A DNA stretch of 64,000 nt from Dromiciops gliroides (GCF_019393635.1 NC_057861.1:543824711-543888710); one strand, 5' to 3'; counted from the first letter of the stretch, positions 1 to 11,903 are shown. Numbers and translations: made by a program. Notes: generated by a model from the letters alone, not told the origin.

Positions 1-66
1 AATTTGAACTCAAGTACTCCTGAGTCCAGGGCCAGTGCTTTAACCACTTCACCATCTAGCTGCCCC
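1..66 (-). repeat. SINE fragment (WSINE-like), cut by window edge
   Basis: The reverse complement of the SINE 5' half (GGGGGCAGCTAGATGGTGAA...) runs off the left end. Confidence 0.8.
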
Positions 67-139
67 CAATATCCATCTTACAAGAGAGAATAGGGAGGAA
101 AAATTCAAGGAGTTACTATGAGAAATTTGAAGTAGAGAA

Positions 140-480
140 TACCACCTTTATCTGGGAAAGGTTAGGGGAGGCTTCATGAAGAAGGAAGCTTCTGAGTTGG
201 GCCTTGACAAAAGAGAGAGAGTTCTATGGACAGATCCTAGAAGACAAGAACTTTGTTTTATTTGTCTTTTCATCTCCTCAAGGACCAAGGATAGTGGATT
301 GACTAGACTGGGTTTGGGAAGTGCTTCTGCTCCATTTGGTCACTGCCTCTGCCTGCCAGGACCCTGCTGAGAAGGGTGACTGAAAAAGACTGGATCTGGC
401 TAGAACAATCCTGGAGAATAGGGGTGACTTGGCTGGAATCTGAAGGCAATGATGAGTAGAGTAGAGCCAGTCAAGTCATG
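140..480 (-). repeat. L2 LINE fragment, old
   Basis: The AGGCTTCATGAAGAAGG and GGGCCTTGAC wording is the reverse of the L2 3' ORF/UTR region (CCTTCAAGGCTCAGCTC...AGGAAGCCTTCC). Confidence 0.5.
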
Positions 481-483
481 TCA

Positions 484-620
484 AGTCAATAAGCATTTAT
501 TAAACTCCAACTATATACTAGGCACTGTGCTAAGTGTTAAGGATACAAAGAAAGGAAAAAATAGCCCCTGACCTCAAGGAGCTCTCCATTTAATGGGAGA
601 GACAACATACATACAACCAT
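484..620 (-). repeat. L2 3'-end fragment
   Basis: Reverse of the L2 tail: AAGCATTTATTAAAC, then AGGCACTGTGCTAAGTG, GGATACAAAG and CTCAAGGAGCTC in order. Confidence 0.7.
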
Positions 621-935
621 GTATGAACAGTATATATCTGTATATTGTTAGTATATATTATATCAATACACATAATATATATTGTATCAAGATTATATCT
701 ATAAAATAGATATAGATATATTAAATTATATATAAACATGTACATATTGAATATAAAAACATCAACATTATAGATATATAGCTATGTCTCTGTATATATA
801 GATATATCTGTATGTATATATACATGCATATATATAAACATATGTGCATATACATATATACTATATATACACACATATAGGTATGCGTGTATATATACAT
901 ATACACAATATATACACACATACACATATAACAAA
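605..935. repeat. AT-rich TATA/ATAC simple repeat tract
   Basis: About 330 bases of alternating TA, ATATAC and TATACACA steps. It shows open frames only by chance. Confidence 0.85.
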
Positions 936-1470
936 TTGGAACTAATCTCAAAGGGAAGTCACTAGCATTAAGGGGGATACAGAAAAACTTCTTGCAGAAG
1001 GTGGGATTTTTACCAGAGATTTGGAGGAAGCCAGGAGGCAGCAGTGAGCCAGGCCTAGATCAGAGGATGCAGACAAGACAGGCTTTAACTCCTCTGGGAT
1101 AGTGAGATCTGGTTCAAAGTGGTGCCGACCTCTGATCCTTCCCCACCTTTGTTTTTCAAAGTGCTTCTGAACTTAGTGGATTCCAAATTAACTATCCCAT
1201 CTCTGTTATTTTTCCTCATGCCATGGACAGAGAAAGGGTGGAGGGCAGGAATCTTAGAGAAGAGTCTTTGGCTTGTTAGCAATTACCTTATTAATAAGTC
1301 ACACTCTAAATTCTATGAATGAGGTTGGTTAGTTGGGGGATGTGAAGGGAGATCTCCAAGCTTTTCTGATTCCCCAAGTTGTTAGTGTCTGCTCCCCAAA
1401 ATCACTTTCTTTTTTTGGTATACTTCTTGCATTTATTTAATTTTTTTTTAATTTAATTTTTTCTTTTTTG

Positions 1471-1605
1471 GTGAGGCAATTGGGGTTACGTGACTTGCCC
1501 AGGGACACACAGCTAGTAAGTGTTAAGTGTCTGAGGTCAGATTTGAACTCAGGTCCTCCTGATTCCAGGGCTGGTGCACTATCCACTGCACCAACTAGCT
1601 GCCCC
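1471..1605 (-). repeat. SINE, WSINE-like subfamily A
   Basis: Near full-length reverse copy with the GTGAGGCAATTGGGG tail junction and GTTAAGTGTC diagnostic. Confidence 0.9.
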
Positions 1606-1639
1606 ACCATTTATTTATTTTTGAGGGTGTTAAAGTTTC

Positions 1640-1755
1640 CTGTTAGAATGCAAGCTCCTTGAGAGGAGCCATTTTCTCATTTGTATATTTATACCCCTAG
1701 ATCCTGAGTCAGTGCCTGATACATGGTAGGAATGTAACAAACACTTGATTGATTT
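1640..1755 (+). repeat. L2 3'-end fragment
   Basis: Order AAGCTCCTTGAG, ATTTATACCCC, AGTGCCTGATACATGGTAGG, ending ACACTTGATTGATT. Confidence 0.7.
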
Positions 1756-1779
1756 ATTAGAAACAAGAGGGAGTCACTG

Positions 1780-2390
1780 ATGGTTTTTGAGCATGAGAGT
1801 AACCTGTGCCTTAAAGAAGATTATTTTGCCAGAGATAATGGATTGAAGAGGGGGAGAGACTAGAAACAGGGGAGCCAATTTGGAGGCTTTTGCAGTACTT
1901 TCGGCAAGATGTGCCATGGGCCTAGCAACATACATGGGGAGAAAGTACAGGTGTGAGAGAAATGGTGGATATAGAATTTACAAAGATTTGGCAACTGATT
2001 GAATCTGAGCAGTAAGGGAGATAGAAGATTCAAAGATGAACTGTGAACTTGAGTAAAATGAAAGGATTATGATATCCTCAGCAAAAATAGAGGAGTTTGG
2101 AAGAAGGAATAGGTTATATGGGAAAGATGAGTTCCATTTTGGACAAGCTGAGTCTGAGATGCCAATGTAGGTGGAGATGCCTTGGACGCAGTCAGTAAAG
2201 TAGGCCTGGGATTCAGAAGAGAGATTAGGATTGGATATATAGATTTGGGAGTCATTTGAATAGGGATTATGATTGAACCAAAGGAAATGATGAGGTCACT
2301 AAGAAATTACATAGAGGGAGGAAAGGAGAAGAGGATCTAAGTCTTGGGGGTACCCATTACTTAGAGGGTAGGGCATGGATGGTGATTATG
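1780..2390 (-). repeat. L2 LINE ORF2 3' region, old
   Basis: Reverse of the L2 coding region. The wording GAGTTCCATTTTGGACAAGC...TGAGATGCC corresponds to L2 GGCATCTCAA...TCCAAAA..GAACTC. It cannot code. Confidence 0.65.
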
Positions 2391-2639
2391 GAAGTATACT
2401 GAAGCTCCCTGCTTCCTCTTTAGGCTATAGATAAAAAGTAATATTAAGACAGTAATTTAGTCAAGTTTTTCCTTAATTGTCTACCAACTGCCACCCCCTG
2501 GGGTGGACAAACCACCCTGACTAAAGTGAGTAGTTCCAGAGAGAGACAGGGGGCAGCAGATGCCAGACAAGTTTAAGCCACTACCACCACCACCTTGACC
2601 ATAGTCTCCCCTCACACCCTGCTGGAGACAGCCTAGGAC

Positions 2640-2945
2640 CCGGAACCCAAAAGCCTTGGGAAGAATAATGCTGCCAGCCCAGCATCCTCAGCCATCATAC
2701 TGGGAAGCAACCCATGTGGAGAAGCCTCCTGGCAATTGCTCCTGCAGGTATTACAGCCACAGCTACCAAAGGCCCAGAAAAGCAAGTTCTTGTCCCCAAA
2801 GTCTTTGGCATTTTAAGTGGTTCAACATCAAAAACTGGAAATGACACTAAGTAAGAGGCATCACCATCTGCTTTGCTATTGTATCCTAAAGGACCATGGA
2901 ACTTTTCCATCTGATTTACAGCTGAATAAAGTGTTATCTCTTCCA
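2640..2945 (+). pseudogene. Possible Y-box (cold-shock domain) processed pseudogene fragment
   Basis: Fragments in different frames resemble the Y-box cold-shock domain: VLVPKVFG, then KWFNIKN, then NDTK, in the same order as VLGTVKWFNVRN...NDTKE in YBX proteins. The GYGFI segment is missing and frames shift, so it cannot code. An AATAAA-like end is near 2,925. The match is short and the family call is tentative. Confidence 0.35.
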
Positions 2946-3060
2946 ATTAGAGTGAGAGCTCCTTGAAAGCAGGCACTGGTCTTACTTTTCTGTTTGTATC
3001 CCCAGAGCTTTACATGTAGTAAGCCTTAATGCATCATTCATTCATTCATTCATCTATCCA
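2945..3060 (+). repeat. L2 3'-end fragment with ATTC tail
   Basis: GAGAGCTCCTTGAAAGCAGG, then TATCCCCAGAGC, ending in CATTCATTCATTC repeats. Confidence 0.65.
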
Positions 3061-3137
3061 TCCATCAGTTTCTAAGCAATGTCTTGCCTCAAAATCTTTT
3101 TTATATCATACTTACCAAAAGCCTAATTTCTTTCTAG

Positions 3138-3366
3138 GGCATGAAGGTGGTGCAGTGGATAGAGTGCCAGGCCCGGAGTCAGGAAGACCTGAATTCAAAT
3201 CTGGCCTCAGATAATTTTAACTGTGTGACTCTGGGCAAGTCACTTAATCCTGATTGTCTCAGTTTCCTCATCTGTAAAATGAACTGGAGAAGGAAATGGA
3301 GAACCACTCTAGTATCTTTGCTAAGATAACTCCAAATGGGGTCATGAAGAGTGTGACACAATTACT
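3138..3366 (+). repeat. Mar1/MIR-type CORE-SINE, about 230 bp
   Basis: tRNA-like head (GGTGGTGCAGTGGATAGAGT), core (TCAGTTTCCTCATCTGTAAA) and tail (CCAAATGGGGTCATGAAGAG) in order. Confidence 0.88.
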
Positions 3367-3369
3367 ATT

Positions 3370-4140
3370 TGAAAGGCACTGGGGTCAAAGTTTAAGAAGG
3401 AACTAAATCTAAGCTCTTAGAAAATGGATTAGGGTGGTAACCAGTTTAAGATAGCAACACCTTAACCCAATTAAGGCCATTACCTATTTCCACCTTTGAT
3501 TTACTTTAGGAAAATGATTCTTCAAGATGTGCTGACATTTTAAGTGATTATTATTCTGTTTGATGACTGACACTAATAACTGAATTTTCACTTAAGCTCT
3601 GTAAAGAAGTTTTATCTTATTGTGGAATTTTGTCTCTGGGAATCCTATAAATTGTAATTTGAAAATTGCTTGCATCTTAAGATTTTAAGGCAGAATTGAT
3701 TGCTGTCTCTTTGGATTTCTCTCTTAGCAGTGATTCTTCGAATCAATTAATTAATAAAATAATGTTTGACTGGCTTGTGTCCAAAATGCAGAATATTCAC
3801 TGCATTTTTCTGAGAATAAGAGGGAAGAGGAGAACTAGGAGAGAGCCAGGTCACAGCAGCCAAGGAAGGAGAGATGGAGGGAGGGTGGTGGACAATACAA
3901 AGCTGCAGAGTCAAGGAAAATAGGGTCTGAGAAGAAACTACAGTATTAGATCTAGCAGGAAAGAGATCCTTGCTCATCTGAGAGAGAGAGAGAGCAGTTT
4001 CAGTTGAGCAGAGAAGTCAGAAGCCTGAATAGCAGGGAATTGAGAACCAAGTGGGAATTTTAGGTACAGGCTATAGCAAGAGGCTCTATGCCTGCATCGC
4101 TACACATGCTGCCTGGCTTTGGGCTCTCTCATTCAGGCCC
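3370..4140. other. No gene recognised
   Basis: Unremarkable AT-rich sequence with a short GA run near 3,980. I see no conserved frame, RNA gene or clear repeat family here. Confidence 0.4.
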
Positions 4141-4440
4141 TTTAACTCCCACTCCACAACCTGTTGCCAAGTAGGTAACTGTGATGGAATGAGTCCTCAC
4201 TTTTGTTGAGGACTTCCTGGCCAGTGGTATCTCCGCTGCTATGTCCAAAATAAAATAAAGGAGGTGCTACAGAATCAAACTGCAAATGTAGCAAACAACA
4301 CATTTCTGCTGATAAGCAGCACAAGAGCATCAGGGATTTCATGGTCTGAATTCCAAAATAATGAGGTGCTTTCTTTCGGGTGGGGTAACTTAGCAAATGC
4401 CCCCCTTGGGCTCTTGCTTTGGTTTTAAGAATAAATTAGA

Positions 4441-4600
4441 GGGGCAGCAAGGTGGCACAGTGGATAGAGCACTGGCCCTGGAGTCAGGAGGACCTGAGTT
4501 CAAATCTGGCCTCAGACACTTAATGCTTACTAGCTGTGTGACCCTAGGCAAGTCACTTAACCCCAATTGCCTCACAAAAAAAAGAAAAAAGAAAAAAAAA
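4441..4600 (+). repeat. SINE, WSINE-like subfamily A, with target-site duplication
   Basis: Full-length, A-rich tail. Flanking direct repeats AGAATAAATTAGA and AGAATAAGTTAGA. Confidence 0.93.
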
Positions 4601-4739
4601 AGAATAAGTTAGAAAGAAGCTTTTAGCATTTTTAAGGAGGAGCAGACCAGAACTGGTCTTTTTTTGCTGGTAATCTTGCTTCTGTTGATGCAGATCTCTC
4701 CTCAACTTAGACCAACTACTTCATTTATTTATTTATTTT

Positions 4740-4876
4740 GAGCGGGTCAATGAGGGTTAAGTGACTTGCTCAGGGTCACACAGCTAGTAAGTGTCAAGTG
4801 TCTGAGGCGGGATCCAAACTCAGGTCCTCCTGAATTCAGGGCCAGTGCTCTATTCACTGTGCCACCTAGCCACCCT
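4740..4876 (-). repeat. SINE, WSINE-like subfamily B
   Basis: Reverse copy with GTCAAGTGTC and CTGAATTCAGG diagnostics. It is flanked by GACCAACTACTT on both sides. Confidence 0.9.
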
Positions 4877-5097
4877 AGACCAACTACTTTAAATGCTATT
4901 GTGAAGGACCATGAATTAGTGTTTGGTACTTTTTAAAAAATCATAATTCCCATTGGTGCTCATGCACTAGACATTCTATTTTGTACAGTTGAATAATTAG
5001 CAATTATGATCGGTGTTGGATATTCTGCTAGAAAATAATAAATACATAGTACACTTTGTGGGGGAAGAGGAGTTGGAGGTGTTATGGGGGAAATGGT

Positions 5098-5560
5098 TGG
5101 TGTGGGGGTCCTTAGGAATTCCTCTTTAAAGAGTGCCACCCTCCTGCACCCAAATCCAATTAAGATAAAATAATCTTTTATTTAGGCACTAGAGAAAGGA
5201 AATCAAGAGAAAAGTCCTTGGAACTTTTCTCATGGGGAGATGGCTTGGCACAGAGACATGGTTCTCTGAGATACTAATCTCCTCAAGCAGGAGAAAGGCA
5301 AATACTTTCATAGAGGACCAATGGTGGAGGGACTGATGGGGTGATCATCTGACTGTGGAAAGTTCCCTTTGGGGGTAGGGGAAGCTGGAAGGAGGGAGAG
5401 GTGGTCCTGACTTCTGGAGTTATCTGTCCCCTAGGCACCACTCAGACAGCAGTCACAGGGTGGTGGTTCTGGAGTTAACTCAGTCCTGATCCAGTGCTGC
5501 TTATCTCTTCAAGTGTGTCAATCCTTTGGTTTACATTGTTAAGGCCAAATTTAGTATTGG
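5098..5560 (-). mobile_element. Fossil LTR, copy 1 of a related pair
   Basis: Shares a series of blocks with 6405-6885 in the same order and orientation, including GGAATTCCTC, TTTTCTCATGGGGAGATGGC-like wording, AATCTCCTC and TTATCTGTCC. Reversed polyadenylation-like TTTATTTAGG suggests minus orientation. It is old and noncoding. Confidence 0.55.
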
Positions 5561-5689
5561 GGAGAGTTAATTGGGCAGCTCGCTGTAATATTAGGTTCAA
5601 AAAATAATGGGAGACTTCTAGGTCCAGAGTTTCCCCTTCTCCAAACTGACTCTTTTTCAGTTATGTCTCCCAGACTGATAAAAAAGGAG

Positions 5690-6365
5690 ATTAACAGCCT
5701 CTGTTTCACAAACAAATCAGGTTTTATTAATGTGAACAATAATACAACACAAGTGGAGTTAATAAAGCCAGGGACAATGAGAAAAGGGATAGAGAAAGGG
5801 AAAATTATGACCCTCTTCCCAGAGGAGGTCTAGGGTAAAAAGGCCCCCAGGTGCCTCAAACAAGCTCTACTTCCTCAGCTACTCAGAACAGCTTGGATCT
5901 GGCAAAAATTAACTCAAACTCTAAACTTGTTTCCAGCTCAGCTGGCTTAATGAGCCAGCTTCACCTCGCTTTAATAACACAAACTCACCACCACTTGGAA
6001 TCTGTAGTTCTAAGAAGAATCAGCTTTTCAGTGTCTCCTGGTTAGGTCGGAAGATCAAAAACACACCAGCTCCTCCCTCCACTTTCCTCTCCTCATCCCT
6101 CTCTGAGTACTCTCCTCACCTTCCTGCCTCTCTCACAGGAAGGGTGGTTCTATAGCAATGCCGAGTCTCCAATTGGTTCAATGTACCTGCTGGGCTGTTC
6201 CCATTATAATTTGGCCAGGCCCATGTGGGTGTGGGGGAACTCCTAAATCGGGGTTAGGTACTTTGGTTTGATACTTTGACTCAGTAAAAGTTCTTTGTGT
6301 TGTTTGTTCTATAATCTCTTAAAGTACCCACCCATCTCCTCTTAGGCATTTTTTCATATGGCAAT
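5690..6365 (-). mobile_element. Fossil LTR-like segment between the related pair
   Basis: Carries a reversed AATAAA region near 5,722 (GGTTTTATTAATG) and a long noncoding body without reading frame. It is either a separate solo LTR or remnant interior between the flanking LTR copies. Family not named. Confidence 0.45.
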
Positions 6366-6404
6366 AGATAGCTTTGATTTTGATATAGGGGAAATCGGGT
6401 ACGG

Positions 6405-6885
6405 GTTGGGGTTGGGGTTCTTGGGAATTCCTCCTTAAAGAATTACACCCTCTTGCACACAAAACTGTGATAGTTTATTTAGGAGCAAGGGAAGGGAAGG
6501 GTGGGGGGAGGGAAACCATGAAAGAAATCCTTAGACTTTTCATGGGGAGATTTGGCATAAAGCACATGGCTCAGAGGTACCAAATCTCCTCGAACATGAG
6601 ACCTGAAGGTACTTTTATAGATGACTGATGGGGGTGGACCATCCCCCACTGGTGGTAGCTGGGGGAATTGGGTGAGCAGTGGAGGACCATCCCCCACTAG
6701 TAGTGACTAGAGGAATTGGGTGAGGGGTGGCTACGGATCCCTCTTCAGGACACAAAGGCCGCAGCCACACCCAAACTTATCTCCCCAGGGTAAGGGAGAC
6801 CAGAATGAAGGGTAGGAATCCCAAACTAGCTCAGTCCGATTTGGTTCCTCTAGGCGTTATCTGTCCTCTGGTTTAGTTTCTCAAG
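6405..6885 (-). mobile_element. Fossil LTR, copy 2 of a related pair
   Basis: Partner of 5098-5560. It contains a short internal direct repeat near 6,635-6,720 (GGACCATCCCCCACT twice). The divergence between partners looks substantial, so the insertion is old. Confidence 0.55.
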
Positions 6886-6889
6886 GAGA

Positions 6890-7470
6890 AGATTCCTCGG
6901 TGTGCCCCAGAGAAATTCTGGGGTGCTCTGCGCCCCATGACAATTTCTTCATCAGAAAACTGCCTGTTAATATCCTTTGACCATTTCTCAATTGGGGAAT
7001 GACTTGGATTCTTATAAATTTTATTTAGTTCCCTATATATTTTAGAAATGAGGCCTTTATCAGAAGTACTGGCCATAAAAATTGTTTCCCAGCTTTCTGA
7101 ATCCCTTCTAATTTTGGATGCATTGCTTCTGTTTGTATAAAAACTTTTTAATTTAATGTAATCAAAATAATCCATTTTTCATTTCATAATATTCTCTATC
7201 TCTTGTTTGGTCATAAACTGTTCTCCTTTCCAAAGATCTGAAAGGTAGACTATTCCTTCTTCTCCTAATTTACCTATGGTATCACCTCTTATGTCTAAAT
7301 CATGTACCCATTTTGACCTTATTTTAGTATAAGGTGTAAGATGTTGGTCTATGCCTAATTTCTGCCATACTGTCTTCCAGTTTTCCCAGCAGTTTTTGTC
7401 AAATACTGAAGTCCTATCCCAGAAGCTGGAGTCTTTGGGTTTATCAAACAGTACATTACTAATGTCATTT
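6890..7470 (-). mobile_element. L1 LINE ORF2 fragment, broken
   Basis: Minus-strand translation resembles the L1 ORF2 C-terminal half: CWENWK, then TPYTKIRSKWVHDL, then YIKLKSF, then GLISKIYRELNKIYKN and PIEKWSKDINRQFSDEEI. An in-frame stop splits it near 7,175. The ends are truncated, next to the LTR on the left and a MIR on the right. Confidence 0.88.
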
Positions 7471-7479
7471 ACTAACTCA

Positions 7480-7635
7480 CAGTGATTCTCACAGCCGCCC
7501 TATGAGGTGGTTGCTTTTATTATCCCCCATTTACAATTGAATAAAATGAGCCACAGAAAAGTTAAATAACTTGCCTAGAGCTAGTAAGTATCTGAGGTGG
7601 GATTTGGTCTTCCTAATTCCAGGCCCACTGTAGCA
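7480..7635 (-). repeat. MIR SINE, old
   Basis: TATGAGGTGGTTGCTTTTAT...TAACTTGCCTAGAGCTAGTA...GATTTGG is the reverse MIR core. Confidence 0.65.
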
Positions 7636-7835
7636 GTCAGAATAGGAAATGGGCTGGCCATATAGCAAGTGTAAAGGGTAACAGATGGCCCTTGTGCTGC
7701 ATTGGTGAAGAGATCTAGAGGAAGTCTGCTAGCACACTGGGTAGACTCCTTATAGAAGATTTATAGGAAGGCATGGATAAGAATCTCATAGTATGAGAAG
7801 CTGTGGAACACCATCTCTTTAATGTCCTTAGTCAG

Positions 7836-8096
7836 CTAGGTAGTGCAGTAGATAGAGCACAGGACCTCAAATCAGCAAAGACCTACCAGTCTTCAATGCC
7901 TCTTAGCAGCGTGACTCTGAGTAAGTCACTTAACCTCTTTTTGCCTTAGTTTCCTCATGGGTAAAATAGGAATAACCACAGCACTTACATTCCAGGGTGG
8001 TTGTGAGGATGAAATGAGATAATATTTGTAAAAGCACTTAGCACAGGGCATAGTAATATAGCATAGTAAGTGCTATATTAAAATGTCAGTATTATG
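7836..8096 (+). repeat. MIR SINE, long old copy
   Basis: tRNA-like head, AGTTTCCTCATGGGTAAAAT core and GAGATAATATTTGTAAAAGC tail. Confidence 0.75.
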
Positions 8097-8487
8097 GTTT
8101 GAGTAGCCACTGGACCTGCCTAGTCTGGGACCCAAAGCTAAAATTTTCACTATATCATTATTTTTGGCGGCTTTCTACTGTCTTGTGAGAATTTCTAGCA
8201 GTTTTGTTCCATTGGTGGCATTTGTGTTGCTGTTTTGGGTAACATTAACCACTGCTGGGCCTGGGAGGGAGGAATGCTGTACCTACTCTTCCCTAAGGGG
8301 CCCAGCTTCCCAGGACTCAGGTCTTTGTCTGGAATAGCAGCAGCCCTGAAGGAATTTGGTTTCTCATAAGAGAGGTTAGGCTCCTCTTTTTCACACTCTT
8401 CTGCTTATTACAACCCCCATACAAGCACTATAGGGAAAAATTGCTTAAGGCTTAAGCAGAATAGAAAGGTACTCATTATGGGACAGA

Positions 8488-8638
8488 TTTTTTTTTTTTT
8501 GGGTGAGGCAATTGGGGTTAAGTGACTTGCCCAGGGTCACACAGCTAGTAAGTGTTAAGTGTCTTGAGGCCGGATTTGAACTCAGATACTCCTGACTCCA
8601 GGGCTGGTGCTCTATCCACTGCGCCACCTAGCTGCCCC
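8488..8638 (-). repeat. SINE, WSINE-like subfamily A, with target-site duplication
   Basis: Poly(T) then full reverse SINE. ATGGGACAGATTTTT repeats on both sides. Confidence 0.95.
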
Positions 8639-8787
8639 CATGGGACAGATTTTTATTGCCTACACATAAAGGAAATGCTAAATGATATAAAAGACTCAGA
8701 CTCATGGTCTATTACTGCATTGACAGAACAAGAAATCTATTCAGTAACCTAACATAACTACTGCTGTCATCTCTCTGGAAGCTTTTA

Positions 8788-8940
8788 GAATTTTTTTTTG
8801 GGGGGGGCACGGCAATGAGGGTTAAGTGACTTGCCCAGGGTCACACAGCTAGTAAGTGTCAAGCGTCTGAGGACAGATTTGAACTCAGGTCCTCCTGAAT
8901 CCAGGGTTGGTGCTTTATCCACTGCACCACCTAGCTGCCC
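8788..8940 (-). repeat. SINE, WSINE-like subfamily B, with target-site duplication
   Basis: Flanked by TCTGGAAGCTTTTA on both sides. Carries GTCAAGCGTC and TGAATCCAGG. Confidence 0.95.
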
Positions 8941-9442
8941 TCTGGAAGCTTTTAAACTTCATTTTTGGAACATAAAGTAGTTTTTGGAATTGCTGAATAG
9001 ACAGTGTTATATTTCACCTCAGGCATGCACTGTCCAAACAATTCCTAGTCTTGGCTCCATCCTCTTGGTGGTGGTCATCTTCAAAAGTGGTGGAGATGTG
9101 TGCCATGGACTCCTGCCAGTCAGCTCTCACCATAAAAACCCAGCTCTGTACCTCTTAAATTCATAAGGTCTAAAACTCATAACTCTAAGACATATCCATC
9201 TCAGGATAGAGACTCATTCATCTAAGACCAGGAAGGAACAAACACAAAAGAGGCAGCCCCAAACCTAGACCCAGGCTTGCCTAGATTTTCTTTGTTAGCC
9301 ATGTACATTCATGACTGAATGACAGATGGGGTGAAGAACAGGGTAAGCTGCCCTCCTCTCAGTTCTCTCAGGAATGGACCTGAAACAGTCTTGACATGAT
9401 TCACAACCAGCAGGGTGACCCTTTTAAATATCTGAGTCATTG

Positions 9443-9680
9443 GATATTTTTTCCTTCACTTTATTTTTTATTCTGAACTTACTACATACCAAATAAAATG
9501 AGCATTTCCATATAGATTCCATAGTAAAACAGGAAAAATAAATGATATATGAAATCTCTGTTATGCACAACTTGCTTTTCTTTTAAAATATATAATAAAT
9601 TCAACATCACTTTCAAAGCTATCCTGCTTGTTTGTGATTCCTTTCTTCTCTTCTTTGCATTAAAAAATGCTTCAATGACC
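9443..9680 (+). repeat. Unclassified marsupial interspersed repeat, copy 1
   Basis: TTTATTCTGAACTTACTACA...ATATAATAAATTCAACAT...TTTCAAAGCT recurs in diverged form at 61,065-61,240. The family is unknown to me and may be an L1 untranslated region. Confidence 0.5.
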
Positions 9681-10419
9681 CTCTTTTCTTTTTCTTTTTC
9701 TTGTTCCTTTTCAATCATCAACAATTCCTGTTCAGTCTTTGTTACATGAAGATTTCTGTCAGTTTTGCTCCTTGAGTGACATTTGTGTTGCTATTTTTGA
9801 AGGGGTTATTGAGGCTGTAGGCTTCCCTTGAGAACACTAACTCTACTTGCTGGAAGGTCACTCCTTGTCTTTTTGCCCATGTCTCTCTTCCTGTTCTAAC
9901 TGTCTCCATGGAGCTCCCAGGGAATGTTGCTGCTTTCCTTCTCCTCTCCCTATTTCTATGCAGTTGCATCAGAACAGAATGGAAATCCTCCACTTGAGGA
10001 GAAAACCAGTTGTGACCAGGAGTTTGCCAAACCTGGGACAGTCGGCAGGTTAGACACAAGTTTATGTCACTAGAAGACATGGAGCCTACTCTGGTCATTT
10101 TAGGTCCCATCCCTAAAGAAGCAGAACCTCATTTGGTGATGTTAGACATTTCAAGCCGTTAGAGACTTGCCAAGCTAACAATGTAGTAGTAAATTCAAGT
10201 CAAATGGAAGCTACCTACCTTCATGAAACTTCTTAAATGAAATCTCTACCACACTCCAGCATAGCCAGGAAGCCATCTGCTTGTCATAATCTACAGTTGA
10301 GAAGGGGTCAAGTGCTATCTCTAAGACCCCCTGATTATTCTTTCCAATTCTTTTTGGTTCATTGGTCCTACTACCGTATCACCTAAGTAGCAATAGCGAG
10401 TAGTCCACCCAGCTGTTGG

Positions 10420-11110
10420 GAGGGGGGGTGACAGAGACTGGACCTATGATTTCATTGATATAGGGAACTCTAGGGTATGGACATTCCCTCTATTAATACA
10501 GGTATCACCTTCTCTAAAGCTTATAGTCTTAGGGAGCTGAGAGGCTCATTCTGAGCACTCATAAGTCAGAATTTATTCCCAGATCCAGTAAGTAGGACAG
10601 GGACAGGAGTACATAGACCTGTGATTTCACTGGTATATGGGAATCCCAGATGAGGAAGCCCCTTCTACAAATGCAGGTCAACACCTTCTAGTCTTAGAGA
10701 ATTGCCTAGCTTACTGAGAGGTTAAGTTAGGTCAGGGTTAAGGTCACCATAGCCTGTATGTCAGTGGTGAGATCTGAACCCAGATTTGAACCTTCATGCT
10801 TTCAGGGTCAGCCCTCTGGTCCACTGGTAGTGAGTAGAGAAAGAACCAAAGAGCTGCCTCTTATAGAGGATGCCACACTAACTCAGCCCCAATAGTTTCT
10901 GAGATGACTAAATGCCAAGTGCTCATAGTTTCTGAAGATTCCATGAGTGGCCCCCTAGTCTCAGCCCTTTTCACCATTAGCCAAAGAAATGAGGGCCTTG
11001 GAACTCTGAAGATACAGACATCAAAGGTCATCACACAGAATGGGAAGGGAGGAATTTCATTGTCCTTCCTGCCTGCTGTAAAGCCTGCTATGGATTTCAA
11101 AAGTATTTGG
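10420..11110 (-). repeat. MIR-like SINEs plus about 250 bp extension, related to 16.74-17.2 kb
   Basis: Two MIR-like units (near 10,430-10,600 and 10,600-10,840), then GAAGATTCCATGAG, CTCAGCCCTTTTCACCATTA and AGGAATTTCATTGTCCTTCC. The last blocks recur in order at 17,040-17,170. Confidence 0.6.
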
Positions 11111-11302
11111 GATTTGTACCCATTGATGCTTAAACAACCATGAGCATTGTAGAGATGTCTGTTTCCTTTTCTATTAGAGCTAATGCTAATTGGTTGAGTA
11201 AAGAGACATGGCTGGCAATGACTAGATTCAGTAGTTCTCTCTTCTTATAGGTGAATTCTCAAAGTATAACCCTCTAACTTTCAGAATGATAACTGATCTG
11301 AG

Positions 11303-11304
<2 letters not shown>

Positions 11305-11342
<38 letters not shown>
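11305..11342. repeat. (CA)n microsatellite
   Basis: About 18 uninterrupted CA units. Confidence 0.98.
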
Positions 11343-11344
<2 letters not shown>

Positions 11345-11903
11345 CCTATATGCCCTCTCAAGACAATTTCAGTCTTGCAAATAGCCTTGAAAATTAGATA
11401 GGAACATTTATACCCCCTCTAAAACTTGTACCCACCCTTCATTTGCCTTGTGTCATAAGAGGGATTAAGGACTCAGAGGAATGGAAATGCTAGAAGGGAC
11501 TTCTAGCAGGAACAAGTTTAGATTTGGGATTTTTGTTCATTTGCTCACAAAATCCTATATTCTGACCAAGACCAGTGTATCCCCACAGACTGGCATCACT
11601 GAGATTGTATATGCATATTCTTTATTTTATGTACACATGTATATTACATATGGTTATATACATATTCTTTTACAGCCGGGTGAAAAAATCAGAACTAAAA
11701 ACTGGTACCAGAGTGATATGAGGCATAATTTCTATTGAATAGCAAATGCAGCCAAGACTAGATTAAGCAATGATATAGCTTGGGATGTATCAGGTCCCTC
11801 AGGTATAGGTAACAATAGATAAATAAGATCTCAGTTAAGGGGATGGATGGAATGGGATGCAATTAAGTTGGGTGCAAATCAGGGATGCTATATTGGGTCT
11901 AAA

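Noticed and set aside
9742-10110. Minus-strand frame of 122 codons
   Set aside because: No domain, no splice-consistent neighbours and no similarity that I recognise.
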